A stretch of 64,000 nt of DNA from positions 19,476 to 83,475 of the forward strand of contig CAMLML010000005.1 in the NCBI GenBank assembly GCA_946481095.1, read 5' to 3'. Origin of the DNA: an uncultured Cellvibrio sp. GTDB lineage: Bacteria; Pseudomonadota; Gammaproteobacteria; Pseudomonadales; Cellvibrionaceae. Position 1 is the first letter of the stretch. Each line of letters opens with the position of its first letter. Below the pieces are notes generated by a model. It did not search any database. It saw only the letters and a program-made list of their open reading frames with translations, and had not been told where the DNA came from. The translations under genes and the position numbers were made by a program. Positions 1 through 10,001 of the stretch are shown here, piece after piece.

Positions 1-1
1 T

Positions 2-499
2 AACCTGACGCTGTTGTTCGGATTCAATCAAGCGGCTGCCTGTGCCGATGCAGGTGTGTTCCTCATTTCTCCATTCGTGGGCCGAATTCTGGACTGGTAC
101 AAAGCCAATACCGACAAAAAAGAATACACCGCTGAAGAAGATCCCGGCGTGCAATCCGTTCGTCATATTTACAACTATTACAAACAACATGGCTATAAAA
201 CAGTGGTGATGGGCGCCAGTTTCCGTAATATTGGTGAAATCGAAGCACTTGCGGGTTGCGATCGCTTAACTATCAGTCCACAACTTTTGCAAGAACTGGA
301 TCAAAGCCAGGGTGAATTGAAACGCGTTCTGTCACCCGATAACAAAGGCGAAGCCATTACTAAATTAAAAGACACCGAAGCCAGCTTCCGCTTCGCTATG
401 AACATGGATCAAATGGCTAATGACAAATTGGCTGAAGGTATTCGTGGCTTTGTGAAAGATCAACAGGCACTGGAAAAATTATTGAAATCAATGAATTGA
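2..499 (+). CDS. tal: transaldolase, C-terminal part (5' end outside window)
   Basis: Transaldolase of the non-oxidative pentose phosphate pathway, which moves a dihydroxyacetone unit between sugar phosphates in the cytoplasm. The reading frame is open from base 2 and begins N-L-T-L-L-F, the strand after the Schiff-base region, so the start codon and the N-terminal half lie outside the window. The stretch [17 protein letters not shown] and the later GASFRN segment are hallmarks of the TalB-type family. A TTG at base 14 is internal, not a start. It converges on rssC/rssB, an arrangement known from Pseudomonas, and a shared hairpin terminator follows. Confidence 0.95.
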   Translation, partial: NLTLLFGFNQAAACADAGVFLISPFVGRILDWYKANTDKKEYTAEEDPGVQSVRHIYNYYKQHGYKTVVMGASFRNIGEIEALAGCDRLTISPQLLQELDQSQGELKRVLSPDNKGEAITKLKDTEASFRFAMNMDQMANDKLAEGIRGFVKDQQALEKLLKSMN

Positions 500-511
500 T
501 TTTTGGACAAT

Positions 512-539
512 AAAACCCCCGGAGAAATCCGGGTTTTTT
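512..539. terminator. bidirectional hairpin terminator between tal and rssC
   Basis: CCCGGA and TCCGGG form a 6-bp stem closed by a GAAA tetraloop, with A-rich and T-rich flanks on the two sides. It lies between convergent genes and could stop transcripts from either strand. Confidence 0.8.
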
Positions 540-555
540 ATAAAACTGAAATAAC

Positions 556-1038
556 TTAATTATCTTCCAACATGTGTACCAGATTTTTAAACGTCTCAGT
601 ATTTTGCTGATTCAAACTCATTAAAATTTTGTGTGCTTCTATCACACGTTCTTTTATCAATACTTCGTTTTGATCATTACAACAAAGGGATCTACTGGCT
701 GATAAATCAACATCCAAATGATCAACAATACTGAATATATCGGCAAACCCCATACTATGCAGGATGCGATTGATACTGGAATTGGTTGCCAGAATCACAG
801 GTGTGATGTTTCGCTTTTCCTGTCCCAGTAGAGAAATTTTTGCCATAAGCCCAAGCGTGGTGCTGTCAACAGCTTCGGCATCGGATAAATCAAACAAAAT
901 CGAAATCAACGCAGGATCTGCCAGCATTGTGTCAATAAATTGATCGAACGATATACAAAATGTAAGGCGCACATCACCCATCAGTTTAATAACATAAACC
1001 CCTTGATGATCGGCAACTAATATCTGACCAGGATTCAT
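556..1038 (-). CDS. rssC: STAS-domain anti-sigma factor antagonist, RssC-like
   Basis: A STAS-domain protein of about 160 residues, expected to switch partners with an anti-sigma factor or kinase according to its phosphorylation state. The segment FDLSDAEAVDSTTLGL is the usual STAS phosphorylation loop; Ser59 (counting from the chosen ATG) is the likely acceptor. I chose the ATG at 1038 because GAGGAAG precedes it; an in-frame TTG 12 bases upstream is weaker. It begins 14 bases after the PP2C-type response regulator stops, so the two are probably co-transcribed and form a phosphatase/substrate pair. The tal-rssC-rssB order matches P. aeruginosa PA2796-PA2798 as I recall it. About 50 residues follow the STAS core, with no recognised domain. 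Confidence 0.8.
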   Translation of the reverse strand: MNPGQILVADHQGVYVIKLMGDVRLTFCISFDQFIDTMLADPALISILFDLSDAEAVDSTTLGLMAKISLLGQEKRNITPVILATNSSINRILHSMGFADIFSIVDHLDVDLSASRSLCCNDQNEVLIKERVIEAHKILMSLNQQNTETFKNLVHMLEDN

Positions 1039-1052
1039 TAACTTCCTCAATT

Positions 1053-2231
1053 TTAACCGGGCAATTCTGGCAATCGGGAAATAGACAAAATTGCAATATC
1101 ATCAGGGTTATCTTGTACCTGATTGATAGATAAAGTATTGCAGACTGATTCCAGACTGCCAGTCGATAAGGATAATTTTTTAAGCAAATCGGCTTCTTTT
1201 TCCGCCAAATCTTTTTTATTACACAATTCCAGAACGCCATCTGAAAAACAAATTAATGCAAAATTTTCCGGTAATTGGCGATGATAAATTTGCCATCTGG
1301 CATCCTTGAATATTCCTACAGGCTTTCCCTGGCCCTCAAGATACACAGCAGCACCCTGCTCGATTAATACAGGCAAGGGCAAATGGCCGGCAACAACGTA
1401 TCGCATTTGTCGTGTCTGCGTATCGATAACACCGACAAAAAGAGTTAAGTGATGCCCAACGCGTGTTTCGATCAATTCGCGATTAATCTGCTGCAACATT
1501 TGCGCACACCCCATCTCAAAGGAATGATAGTCACTAAACAAACCTTCCTCGCGCACCATGCGGCTAACGACATGCTTCAACCAAATGGTAACGAATGCAG
1601 ACGAAGCGCCGTGGCCCGATACATCCGCCAAATAAAATGCAAGATAACGCTGTTTGATTTGCGCGTAATCAATAAAATCACCACTTAAAAACAGTGATGG
1701 AATAATGGCGTGTTCAATCCTGTAACCCTCCGGTGTTTTGAGACCTTTGGGCATTAATCTACGTTGAACACGGCGACCCGCTGTTTGATCACGCTCCAGC
1801 ACACGCAGATGTTCACGCAATTCGCGATTAGCTTTTTCCAGTTGTTCGCGGTAACCGGAATCCGGTACAGAGAGCGCTTTTTCAATAGATGAAGCCAACC
1901 CCTGCACATCCAAATTGGTCTTCTCAAGATAATCTTTTGCTCCCATACGTAATGCCACCAATAACTCCGATGTCTCCAGAGTGTCGGCAAGAAAAATTAC
2001 CGGGGGGTTCAATTCTTGTTGTGCTTGTTGAAGTATTGAAATAGCGGATGAATTGGAAAAATGAATATCAATCAGAATCAGATCAGGTAATTGCCTCAAT
2101 AAATCCGGAACATCCCCGGCATTATGAGCTGTTAATGGATGAAAACCCAATCCCGACAGATCCATGGACAACCGTAACCCAAAGTCTCGGTCATCATCCA
2201 AAATCAAAATCTTCTTACCGGATAGGTTCAT
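1053..2231 (-). CDS. rssB: response regulator with PP2C (SpoIIE-type) phosphatase output, RssB-like
   Basis: A receiver domain (about residues 6-120) followed by a linker helix and a PP2C/SpoIIE phosphatase domain (about 165-390). The receiver has the acidic cluster D12-D14 and the phospho-acceptor D55 in LILIDIHF. The phosphatase keeps its metal-binding aspartates: SGDFIDY, ADVSGHG, CFSDGVLEL and the terminal DDIAIL. It should therefore be active, unlike the degenerate output domain of E. coli RssB. The likely substrate is the downstream STAS protein. Pseudomonas RssB has this same architecture and length and affects RpoS levels; that role is inferred here. I chose the ATG at 2231 over a TTG at 2249; neither has a strong ribosome site. 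Confidence 0.8.
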   Translation of the reverse strand: MNLSGKKILILDDDRDFGLRLSMDLSGLGFHPLTAHNAGDVPDLLRQLPDLILIDIHFSNSSAISILQQAQQELNPPVIFLADTLETSELLVALRMGAKDYLEKTNLDVQGLASSIEKALSVPDSGYREQLEKANRELREHLRVLERDQTAGRRVQRRLMPKGLKTPEGYRIEHAIIPSLFLSGDFIDYAQIKQRYLAFYLADVSGHGASSAFVTIWLKHVVSRMVREEGLFSDYHSFEMGCAQMLQQINRELIETRVGHHLTLFVGVIDTQTRQMRYVVAGHLPLPVLIEQGAAVYLEGQGKPVGIFKDARWQIYHRQLPENFALICFSDGVLELCNKKDLAEKEADLLKKLSLSTGSLESVCNTLSINQVQDNPDDIAILSISRLPELPG

Positions 2232-2254
2232 TTGATCAATTACTGTCAAAAACG

Positions 2255-3652
2255 TTAGGGTTGCTTCTTGGCATTACGCTCTTGCTTACGTCGCAGTTGA
2301 ATAAATTCACGCTGCGTCATTTTCTTTTTACGTTCCGCATAAGGATTCTCATTGGTACGGAACTCAATCCGTATCGGTGTTCCATGCAAATCCAAAACTC
2401 GACGGAATGTTTTCTCCAGATACTTAACATAATGCCCGGGAATATCCTGAGTTTGGTTACCGTGGATCACAATGATGGGCGGATTATGCCCTCCCGAGTG
2501 GGCATAGCGCAATTTTATGCGACGCCCTTGAATCATTGGTGGCTGATGCTCGCGTGTAGCATCCTGCAATATTCGTGTCAGGTAGTGAGTTCCAAACTTG
2601 TCTGTAGCAGCCCTGAAAGCCTGTTCAATTGATTTATAAAGATTACCAACACCAGTGCCATGTAATGCTGAAATAAAATGGATGTTGGCAAAATCAACAA
2701 ATTTCAAACGGCGCTCAATTTCATTTTTTACGTATTGCTTGTGACCATCATCAAGACCATCCCACTTATTCAACGCAATTACCAATGCCCGCCCGGCTTC
2801 TATGGTGGTGCCCATCAAATGCAAATCCTGTTCAACCACACCTTCGCTGGCATCCATAACCAGAATGACCACATTGGCATCACTGATGGCTTGCATGGTT
2901 TTTACAATTGAAAACTTCTCAACAACAAGGTCAATATTCTTTCGACGCCTGACACCGGCTGTATCAATGATGGTGTAAGGTTTATCAAATCGGGTGTAAT
3001 TGATGTAAATAGAATCGCGAGTGGTTCCAGGCTCATCAAATACCACAACCCTGTCTTCTCCCAACAGGCGATTGACCAATGTTGATTTGCCAACATTAGG
3101 TCTTCCAACCACCGCAATCTTGATACCGGTTGCATCTTCTGACTGAAAATCTTCCGGCAACTCGGGAACATCAGCCAATACTTCTTCCATCATGGACTTC
3201 ACACCGCGACCATGAGTTGCCGTGGTTGGAAAGACATCGCCCATGCCCAATTCATAAAAAGGTGCCAAGGCCATGTCAGGATCCATTCCATCTATTTTAT
3301 TGGCCACCAGAAAAGTCTTTTTGTTATTCACACGAAGATGCTGTGCGATGATGTAATCCGCCTGATTCACGCCTTCACGACTATCCAAAATAAACAGCAC
3401 TATGTCCGCTTCCTGAATAGCAAGAAGTGATTGCCCGGCCATAACACTATCAATACCTTCTTCTTCGCCACTGATACCGCCAGTGTCTATCACAATAAAA
3501 CGGCGATTATCGATACAACCTTCGCCATATTTTCTATCACGTGTAAGGCCAGGGTAATCAGCAACCAACGCATCACGGGAGCGAGTCAGGCGATTAAACA
3601 GAGTGGATTTACCAACATTGGGACGGCCAACCAAGGCAATAACTGGAATCAT
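2255..3652 (-). CDS. der: ribosome biogenesis GTPase Der (EngA)
   Basis: Essential double GTPase that assists assembly of the 50S ribosomal subunit. Two G domains follow one another, each with a [10 protein letters not shown]-loop (near residues 9 and 185), a DTGG or DTAG switch II, and NKID or NKWD guanine-specificity motifs. A C-terminal KH-like domain and a basic tail follow. The ATG at 3652 gives the canonical [16 protein letters not shown] start and a 465-residue protein of usual size; the 18-codon upstream extension is not family-like. It is the last gene of the yfgM-bamB-der run. Confidence 0.97.
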   Translation of the reverse strand: MIPVIALVGRPNVGKSTLFNRLTRSRDALVADYPGLTRDRKYGEGCIDNRRFIVIDTGGISGEEEGIDSVMAGQSLLAIQEADIVLFILDSREGVNQADYIIAQHLRVNNKKTFLVANKIDGMDPDMALAPFYELGMGDVFPTTATHGRGVKSMMEEVLADVPELPEDFQSEDATGIKIAVVGRPNVGKSTLVNRLLGEDRVVVFDEPGTTRDSIYINYTRFDKPYTIIDTAGVRRRKNIDLVVEKFSIVKTMQAISDANVVILVMDASEGVVEQDLHLMGTTIEAGRALVIALNKWDGLDDGHKQYVKNEIERRLKFVDFANIHFISALHGTGVGNLYKSIEQAFRAATDKFGTHYLTRILQDATREHQPPMIQGRRIKLRYAHSGGHNPPIIVIHGNQTQDIPGHYVKYLEKTFRRVLDLHGTPIRIEFRTNENPYAERKKKMTQREFIQLRRKQERNAKKQP

Positions 3653-3809
3653 AATTTCTTCACCAATGGGTTTGGTGTGACCTCTATTAAAGAACAAAAC
3701 CGGCAAAATACCGGGCCAAGCGTGGGGAATATCTATCCTTGACCAGAATATAGAAGCTAGAATGAAAAGCCAATAGTTTCATACCTTTTCACCGACCACA
3801 GGGATATTG

Positions 3810-4676
3810 ATGAAAACCTCTTTCATTTTAGTTTTTATTCTTTTCTTGAGATTTGATTATGCGTACGCTGAAGTCTTCAGATGTTTGAATAGTAATGGCC
3901 AACCCATTTTTACTGACAATAAAAGAAAATGCAGTGGCTATGAAAATAGCAACAATCAGGATGATGTCGAAAAAATAGAAGTGAAAAATCACAACATTCA
4001 TTCACAATTTGGATCTGTTGTCAGCGAGGAATTCTACAACTATGCATTTCGTGAATATCTGCCAATAGAGGGATACTCCATTCCAATCATAGCTGAAAAA
4101 AAATTACTGGATACCGCACCAAAAACATTATCCAAAGCTGCCACCAAACTCTCATCCAACATAGACAAAGCTTGTAAAATTTTTACGCAAAGCATTTGCG
4201 TTCAATTCGATCAAGTCAATTATTTTTTGTTTACAGGTAATGAATCCCGTACAGGCGGACGACATGGTGGGCAATGGTATTTTCCAAAAAACAATTCCAC
4301 GTCGCCAAAGTTTGATCATAGTATTGTTATTCGATCCGCTTACGAATATTTGACATACCCGGATGAACTCGCACTCATGTTTGCTATTCATGAACTTAGC
4401 CATGCCTACTATTATCTACATTACAATCGTATTTACAAAATGAACATGGATGCATATCAAAATGCACTTAAGAAAAATTTATATACCAACGTCAGAAATA
4501 GTTACGGCAAAAATATGGCAAGAGCTTATGCATTAAAAAACGAAAGGGAATATTTTGCAGAATTGGCTAAAATTTACTGGTTCCACAACGATTATTTTCC
4601 GTATACAGGAAAAGATCTAAGATTGTACGACCCGGAAGGTTACTTGATGATATCGCGTGCTTTTGTCCTTCAATAA
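3810..4676 (+). CDS. predicted secreted zinc metallopeptidase (HExxH ... EYFAE)
   Basis: A 288-residue protein of unknown function with a Sec signal peptide (about residues 1-20, ending AYA) and a cysteine-containing segment that resembles DUF4124 (VFRCLNSNGQPIFTDN). The C-terminal half contains H194-E-L-S-H198, the zinc-binding helix of metallopeptidases, and E247-Y-F-A-E251 about 50 residues later, which could supply the third zinc ligand as in gluzincins. I infer a periplasmic or secreted peptidase; the substrate is unknown. The ATG at 3810 follows an AGGG site; a TTG just upstream is less likely. The gene diverges from der and is closed by a strong hairpin. Confidence 0.65.
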   Translation: MKTSFILVFILFLRFDYAYAEVFRCLNSNGQPIFTDNKRKCSGYENSNNQDDVEKIEVKNHNIHSQFGSVVSEEFYNYAFREYLPIEGYSIPIIAEKKLLDTAPKTLSKAATKLSSNIDKACKIFTQSICVQFDQVNYFLFTGNESRTGGRHGGQWYFPKNNSTSPKFDHSIVIRSAYEYLTYPDELALMFAIHELSHAYYYLHYNRIYKMNMDAYQNALKKNLYTNVRNSYGKNMARAYALKNEREYFAELAKIYWFHNDYFPYTGKDLRLYDPEGYLMISRAFVLQ

Positions 4677-4706
4677 ACAATCTGTTAATTACACAATAAA
4701 AACGAG

Positions 4707-4743
4707 ATTGTTCATTCCTGAAAAAATTTCAGGAATGAACAAT
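4707..4743. terminator. 17-bp perfect hairpin between convergent genes
   Basis: A perfect 17-bp inverted repeat with a 3-nt loop. It sits between the peptidase stop and the bamB stop. The minus-strand side is followed by a T-rich run (from the AATAAAAA at 4695-4702), so it fits a terminator for bamB and probably works both ways. Confidence 0.85.
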
Positions 4744-4748
4744 AATTA

Positions 4749-5984
4749 TCACGGCTTCTCTGCTTCTATGGTAAAGGCTATTAATTTGCCCTTATTGTTA
4801 AATACATAAAGACGCTCGCCATCAGTCAACATTGGTGCTCTGGCACCTTTGCGCCCCACACGGGTTCTGGCAGCAAACTCGCCATCGGATTGATTTAAGA
4901 AATGCAGGTACCCCTTGAAATCCACCACTGCAACGTAATCACCGACAACTTGCGGGGAGTTGAGATTTCGACGCAAAAGTTTTTCATTCATCCAAATTAT
5001 TTCTCCGCTTGATGCGTTATAACAAACCAATTTTCCATCTGAATGTGCGACAAAAAGCTTATCGCCCTGCACCGCCATATTTTCAGAGGTAGAACCATCT
5101 TTAGTCCAAATACTGGAACCGGTTCCTCTGGATATGGCAGTAATTTTTCCCTGATAAGTTCCCACATACAAAATGCCGCCATTGATTAATGGCGAACCAT
5201 GTATATCAATCATACGCTCCAATTCAGATCGACCTTTGGGCATTGCAACACGTTGATCCCATAATATGGCACCATCATCTGCGTTAAATGCCATTAAACG
5301 CCCGTTTGAAAAACCAACATAAACCGTGGTGTCTGTCACTACCGGAGCAGCTGTCCCGCGTAAAGTTAAAACCGGTGGTGGATTATCATAAAACCAACGT
5401 CGGTTACCAGTTTTGGCATCGAGAGCAAACAGTTTTCCATTAAGCGTTTGAACTGCCACTATATTGCCGTTGGTATGAGGGGCCGCCAAAACCTCTCCCG
5501 GAAGTTGATGACGCCATAACTCTGTACCGTCATCACTATGGAAAGCGACTACTTCACCTGCATAAGTTCCAATTAAAATCAGCCCGTTTTCAACAGCCAA
5601 ACCTGCACTAACTTGCCAATCGGGATCAACATCTTCCAGATTAAGACTGCTCTTGATCCAACCCCACCAACTTAATTTTGGACGTACGGCTTTCTTGGAC
5701 CACAGTTTTTTACCGGTTTTACTGTTCATAGCAACCAGTTTTCCGCGGTAATCTATAGCATAAATTTTTTCGCCATCGATTGCCGGAACCAAATAACTAA
5801 AACCTTTACTTTGACCTTCACCAATACCTCGTGACCATTCCTTATCTATATCGGCTGTTTCTTCAAAACCTTTCAGATCCATGGGCTCATTTCCGGTTTT
5901 CTTTTTAAAAAAAGAACAACCTGACAATCCAATCAACACCAGCAATATGCAAAGGGTCAAGCTCCGACTGGAGACAAATTTCAT
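4749..5984 (-). CDS. bamB: outer membrane protein assembly factor BamB
   Basis: Outer-membrane lipoprotein of the BAM complex, which folds beta-barrel proteins into the outer membrane. The N-terminus has a lipoprotein signal with the lipobox LSGC; the mature part is an eight-bladed PQQ-like beta propeller with repeated G-x-L-x-A-x-D-x-x-T-G-x-x-x-W blades. At 411 residues it is slightly longer than the E. coli protein. The ATG overlaps the yfgM stop by 4 bases (ATGA), so translation is probably coupled. A GGAGA ribosome site lies upstream. Confidence 0.95.
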   Translation of the reverse strand: MKFVSSRSLTLCILLVLIGLSGCSFFKKKTGNEPMDLKGFEETADIDKEWSRGIGEGQSKGFSYLVPAIDGEKIYAIDYRGKLVAMNSKTGKKLWSKKAVRPKLSWWGWIKSSLNLEDVDPDWQVSAGLAVENGLILIGTYAGEVVAFHSDDGTELWRHQLPGEVLAAPHTNGNIVAVQTLNGKLFALDAKTGNRRWFYDNPPPVLTLRGTAAPVVTDTTVYVGFSNGRLMAFNADDGAILWDQRVAMPKGRSELERMIDIHGSPLINGGILYVGTYQGKITAISRGTGSSIWTKDGSTSENMAVQGDKLFVAHSDGKLVCYNASSGEIIWMNEKLLRRNLNSPQVVGDYVAVVDFKGYLHFLNQSDGEFAARTRVGRKGARAPMLTDGERLYVFNNKGKLIAFTIEAEKP

Positions 5985-6673
5985 TGTGCTTTCTCCGCAC
6001 TCACTTCAACAGAGGGTTGTAATAATTTGAGGTCATCCACTTTCATTTGTAACAACATAAAACGCTCTTGTTGTTGCGGATTGGTTGCCGTCAATGCAGC
6101 AGAGTATGACTCGCGTGCTTTATCCAGATCACCTTTCAATTTATAAATATCGCCACGAGCCTCGGAATATTCACTCACCAGTGCTGACGCAGGCTCCAAA
6201 GCAATTTGAGCTAAAGCATCATCATAGGATTGTTTGGCTGTAAGTACCTTTGCCAATCGCAAGCGAGTGATTTGCTCGGTAGTAATATCCGGTTTTGTTG
6301 TTAAAACCCATTGCAACTCTGCAGCAGCTTCATCCAATTTATTTTCTTCCACTGCAACTTTTGCCAGAAACAATGCAGCTGTTTTTGCGTATAAATCCTT
6401 GCGCCCTGATTTAAGTTCTGAAGCTAATTGTTTAGCTAAAGTACGATCAGAATCTGTCATGGTTTTACCCGGTTCCGGATTGATAATTTTAATCAGTTGC
6501 TCATAAGTTGCTGACGCTTTTTCCGCTTTGATGCGTTGCTGATCTTGCCACGCACCCCATCCCAAATATCCAGCAATACCAATCACCAAAACTCCAACCA
6601 CTTTTTTACCGTGATCATTCCACCAGCGCTTCAGTACTTCAAGTTGTTCTTCTTCAGTTAAATGTACACTCAC
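5981..6673 (-). CDS. yfgM: YfgM family TPR protein, SecYEG ancillary chaperone
   Basis: A 230-residue single-pass inner-membrane protein with a short cytoplasmic N-terminus (LTEEEQLEVLKRWWNDHGK), one transmembrane helix (about 23-40) and a periplasmic TPR-type domain. In E. coli YfgM contacts PpiD and the SecYEG translocon and helps pass secreted proteins to periplasmic chaperones. The start is a GTG at 6673 with AGGAGT five bases upstream. It lies between hisS and bamB, its usual place in gammaproteobacteria. Confidence 0.92.
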   Translation of the reverse strand: MSVHLTEEEQLEVLKRWWNDHGKKVVGVLVIGIAGYLGWGAWQDQQRIKAEKASATYEQLIKIINPEPGKTMTDSDRTLAKQLASELKSGRKDLYAKTAALFLAKVAVEENKLDEAAAELQWVLTTKPDITTEQITRLRLAKVLTAKQSYDDALAQIALEPASALVSEYSEARGDIYKLKGDLDKARESYSAALTATNPQQQERFMLLQMKVDDLKLLQPSVEVSAEKAQ

Positions 6674-6699
6674 AATAGACTCCTGTTAAGGCTTAATGA

Positions 6700-7971
6700 T
6701 TATTCAAAGGATTGCAAATAACGCACAGCATCTGCAATTAATAAAGTTTGTTGCGGAATATCTTCACGCAAATGTTTTATGACCAGCTGACCTGATTTGG
6801 CTTCATCTTCACCCAGAATCAAAGCTATTTCAGCACCGCTTTTATCAGCTTTTTTCAATTGGTTTTTAAAATTACCACCACCACAATTCAACATAAAACG
6901 TACATAAGGTAATTCGTCACGTAATTGCTCAACCAATTGTATGGCTTGTTCGGTAACGTCTCCAACCGCCACCAAATATACATCTGTTTGTTGACTTAGT
7001 TCCGCAGGCAATTCCTGCATTTCCTGAACCAGTAAAACCAACCGTTCCAATCCAATTCCAAAACCAACGGCAGGCGTTGGTTTTCCACCCAACTGCTCAA
7101 CCAGATTATCGTAACGACCACCTGCGCAAACAGTGGCTTGGGCTCCCAGTTTATCGGTAACCCATTCAAATGCTGTTTTTCCGTAGTAATCCAAACCACG
7201 AACCAAACGCGGATTCACCTGATACTGAATGCCGGCAGCATCCAATAATTTTTTTAATCCGGAAAAATGTTGTGCTGATTCTTCATCCAGATAATCCAAC
7301 AATACCGGAGCGGTATTTAACAAAGCCTGGGTTTTTTGATCTTTGGAATCCAAAATACGCAACGGATTAGTGGTCAACCGACGCTGACTGTCTTCATCCA
7401 ATTCTGATTGCACTTGTGTTAAATATTCCACCAGTGCCGCTTTGTAATTTGCGCGTGATTCTGCATTTGCCAATGAATTAATCTGTAAAGTTACTGCAGG
7501 TAAGACACCTAACTCACGTAAAATTCTTGCACTCAACAATAAAACTTCCGCATCAATATCCGGCCCCTGCATACCAAAGGTTTCAACACCTAACTGATGA
7601 AACTGTCGATAGCGGCCTTTTTGCGGACGCTCGTGACGAAACATGGGACCCATGTACCACAAACGTTGCGTCTGGTTATAAAGCAATCCATGTTCTTCAC
7701 AAGCACGCACACAAGAAGCAGTACCTTCTGGTCGCAAAGTCAAACTGTCACCATTTCGATCTTCAAATGTGTACATTTCTTTTTCAACGATATCAGTTAC
7801 CTCACCGATAGAGCGTTTGAATAAGTCTGTTGATTCAACGATTGGAAAACGAATTTCCTGATAACTATAACGCTGTAAAATATCGATCAATGTTGATTCC
7901 ACCAGCTGCCAAATCGGAGATTGCGCTGGTAACAAATCATTCATTCCTCGTATTGCTTGAATTTTTTTCAA
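6700..7971 (-). CDS. hisS: histidyl-tRNA synthetase
   Basis: Class II aminoacyl-tRNA synthetase that charges tRNA-His. Motif 2 ([16 protein letters not shown]), the histidine-specific segment [15 protein letters not shown], the AGGRYDNL loop and motif 3 (GFGIGLERL) are all present, followed by an anticodon-binding domain. The protein is 423 residues, as expected. The family-like N-terminus [14 protein letters not shown] can only begin at the TTG at 7971, preceded by AAGG seven bases upstream, so this gene probably uses a TTG start, which would lower its expression relative to an ATG. Confidence 0.96.
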   Translation of the reverse strand: MKKIQAIRGMNDLLPAQSPIWQLVESTLIDILQRYSYQEIRFPIVESTDLFKRSIGEVTDIVEKEMYTFEDRNGDSLTLRPEGTASCVRACEEHGLLYNQTQRLWYMGPMFRHERPQKGRYRQFHQLGVETFGMQGPDIDAEVLLLSARILRELGVLPAVTLQINSLANAESRANYKAALVEYLTQVQSELDEDSQRRLTTNPLRILDSKDQKTQALLNTAPVLLDYLDEESAQHFSGLKKLLDAAGIQYQVNPRLVRGLDYYGKTAFEWVTDKLGAQATVCAGGRYDNLVEQLGGKPTPAVGFGIGLERLVLLVQEMQELPAELSQQTDVYLVAVGDVTEQAIQLVEQLRDELPYVRFMLNCGGGNFKNQLKKADKSGAEIALILGEDEAKSGQLVIKHLREDIPQQTLLIADAVRYLQSFE

Positions 7972-7999
7972 TTTAAAACCTTACAATTTTTTCAGGCTT

Positions 8000-8050
8000 G
8001 AGCCTTACCCCCTCCCCTGGCAAGGGGAGGGTTAGGGTGGGGTCAGGCTC
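8000..8050. repeat. G/C-run palindromic repeat overlapping the ispG 3' end
   Basis: A perfect 8-bp hairpin CCTCCCCT-GGCA-AGGGGAGG (8011-8030) nested inside outer arms GAGCC/GGCTC and the pair CCCC/GGGG. It belongs to the same family as the elements at 13.9, 20.6, 29.0 and 55.3 kb. The ispG stop codon lies at its edge, so the element may have supplied the last bases of the gene. It can also form a transcript 3' end or attenuator between ispG and hisS. Confidence 0.75.
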
Positions 8051-9167
8051 TCGCAATAATATTTTTTTCCGCCGCATCCAATTCAATTTGTTTTTTCGCT
8101 GCTCTTTCACGAATTAAACGTTCGAGATTATCGACCAGATTTTCATTGCTCAATTTCTGGTTGGGTTCGCCATCGATATAAATCAAATTGTTTGGTGTAC
8201 CACCAGTCAAACCCAAATCAGCTTCTTTGGCTTCGCCTGGGCCATTGACTATGCAACCAATCACTGCAACATCAATCGGTGTTGTAATATCTTCAACACG
8301 GGTTTCCAATTCATTCATGGTTTTTATCACATCAAAGTTTTGACGTGAACAACTGGGGCACGCAATAAAATTCACGCCTTTGCTGCGCAAACGCAAACTG
8401 CGCAGCATATCCCAACCGACTTTAATTTCTTCAACTGGATCAGCCGCCAGCGACACCCGAATGGTATCGCCAATTCCATCCATCAATAATTGTCCCAAAC
8501 CAATTGAGGACTTCACTGTACCCGAACGCAAACCACCTGCTTCAGTAATTCCCAAATGCAAAGGCTGTTCAATTAGCCTTGCCAGTTTTCGATACGCCGC
8601 AACCGCCATAAAAATATCAGAGGCTTTTACACTGACTTTAAAATTGTAAAAATTTAATGAATCCAGAATTTCAACATGACGCAAGGCCGATTCGACCAGC
8701 GCATCCGGTGTTGGTTCACCGTATTTTTTCTGCAAATCTTTTTCAAGCGAGCCTGCATTAACACCAATACGTATTGGAATATTCAAATCGCGTGCTTTAT
8801 CAACAACAGCTTGAATGCGTTTTTCACGACCAATATTGCCGGGATTAATACGCAAACAATCCACACCCAAATCCGCCACACGTAACGCGATACGATAATC
8901 AAAATGAATATCCGCAACCAAAGGTATTGTCACTTGTTTACGAATTTCGCCGAAAGCTTCAGCTGCTTCCATAGTCGGAACTGACACACGCACTATGTCT
9001 GCACCCGCCAATTGAATACGACGAATCTGTTCAACAGTCGCAGCAACATCTGTCGTTTCTGTATTGGTCATGCTCTGCACAGAAATCGGCGCATCCCCAC
9101 CCACGGGAACATTACCTACCATTATCTGGCGGGATTTGCGACGCTTAATCGGAGACTCACAATGCAT
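8043..9167 (-). CDS. ispG: 4-hydroxy-3-methylbut-2-enyl-diphosphate synthase (flavodoxin) IspG
   Basis: Penultimate enzyme of the MEP isoprenoid pathway, converting methylerythritol cyclodiphosphate to HMBPP with a [4Fe-4S] cluster. The cluster ligands are visible in [10 protein letters not shown] and [11 protein letters not shown], and the TIM-barrel N-terminus [12 protein letters not shown] is canonical. At 374 residues the length is normal. It starts one base after the rodZ stop. Its need for an iron-sulfur cluster suits its place downstream of the suf genes, although the linkage is ancient and general. Confidence 0.97.
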   Translation of the reverse strand: MHCESPIKRRKSRQIMVGNVPVGGDAPISVQSMTNTETTDVAATVEQIRRIQLAGADIVRVSVPTMEAAEAFGEIRKQVTIPLVADIHFDYRIALRVADLGVDCLRINPGNIGREKRIQAVVDKARDLNIPIRIGVNAGSLEKDLQKKYGEPTPDALVESALRHVEILDSLNFYNFKVSVKASDIFMAVAAYRKLARLIEQPLHLGITEAGGLRSGTVKSSIGLGQLLMDGIGDTIRVSLAADPVEEIKVGWDMLRSLRLRSKGVNFIACPSCSRQNFDVIKTMNELETRVEDITTPIDVAVIGCIVNGPGEAKEADLGLTGGTPNNLIYIDGEPNQKLSNENLVDNLERLIRERAAKKQIELDAAEKNIIARA

Positions 9168-9168
9168 A

Positions 9169-9990
9169 TTAATTTCCTAACCTGGAACCTACTTTCAACG
9201 CCAATACATTGGTACCCAATGTTGGTACCAGTCGGATTTCTTCACCATTCAGTTTCAAACTTACCGCAGGTGAGTTTCCTAACTTCACATCAAACGGCCG
9301 TTTACCCGTCAAACTCAGTTGACTGTCTTTTGTTTGGAGTTCCGTTGCCAGCACATCTCCATTGGCATCACTCACTTCAACCCAACACTCATCCCGAAAA
9401 TAAAACTCCAAGCGATCCTGCGCAGAATTTTGATGGATCCCATTCGGGTTGGGATCAACAATAGCGCCCTCTGAAGATACCGCTGTCGAATCAAAATTTT
9501 GAACAGTTTGATCAATAGCAATGCTCTGTTCAGCATCTATTTTTTCAGACAGGGCAACACCTATATTGGAATAATTATCCTGTTTTCGATTATCCAAAAA
9601 CCAAATAGAAACCAACCACATTAATAACAGTACACCTATTAATACGGCGACTGATTGCCAAAATTTTTTCGCAGATGCTTCTTGTTTCGGCGGCACAAAA
9701 ACTTCTTTCAATCCAAGAATTTTTGCCTGATTGTCATAAATTGACATTAACTCATTAAGGTCAACCTTAACCAATTGGGCATAAGTGCGTAAATATCCAC
9801 GAATAAAAGTATCTGAATGCAAACGATTAAACTGATCTGACTCTATTGCCTTCACCTTGGTCAAGGTCATATACAACTCACTGGCAACCTGTTCCTCGGT
9901 AAGACCCAGTTTTTCTCTTGCATCACGCAAAATTTTTCCCGGGGAGGAATGGTTAACTTCCGGTGCAGCAGGGTCGAAATCGCTTGTCAT
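9169..9990 (-). CDS. rodZ: cytoskeleton protein RodZ
   Basis: Bitopic inner-membrane protein that links MreB filaments to the cell-wall elongation machinery and sets rod shape. It has a cytoplasmic helix-turn-helix domain (about residues 18-85), one transmembrane helix (about 110-131), a low-complexity periplasmic linker, and a C-terminal beta domain of the DUF4115 type (about 190-270). The length of 273 residues is a little below the 337 of E. coli, the difference being in the linker. Neighbours pilW and ispG are the usual ones. Confidence 0.93.
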   Translation of the reverse strand: MTSDFDPAAPEVNHSSPGKILRDAREKLGLTEEQVASELYMTLTKVKAIESDQFNRLHSDTFIRGYLRTYAQLVKVDLNELMSIYDNQAKILGLKEVFVPPKQEASAKKFWQSVAVLIGVLLLMWLVSIWFLDNRKQDNYSNIGVALSEKIDAEQSIAIDQTVQNFDSTAVSSEGAIVDPNPNGIHQNSAQDRLEFYFRDECWVEVSDANGDVLATELQTKDSQLSLTGKRPFDVKLGNSPAVSLKLNGEEIRLVPTLGTNVLALKVGSRLGN

Positions 9991-10001
9991 TTCAATTCCC
10001 C

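Noticed and set aside
14..499. Start of transaldolase at the TTG at base 14
   Set aside because: The frame is open to the window edge and the residues before TTG (N-L-T-L) are conserved transaldolase sequence.
2048..2632. A 194-codon plus-strand open frame opposite rssB and der
   Set aside because: It runs antisense across two well-supported genes, and has no ribosome site or recognisable domain.
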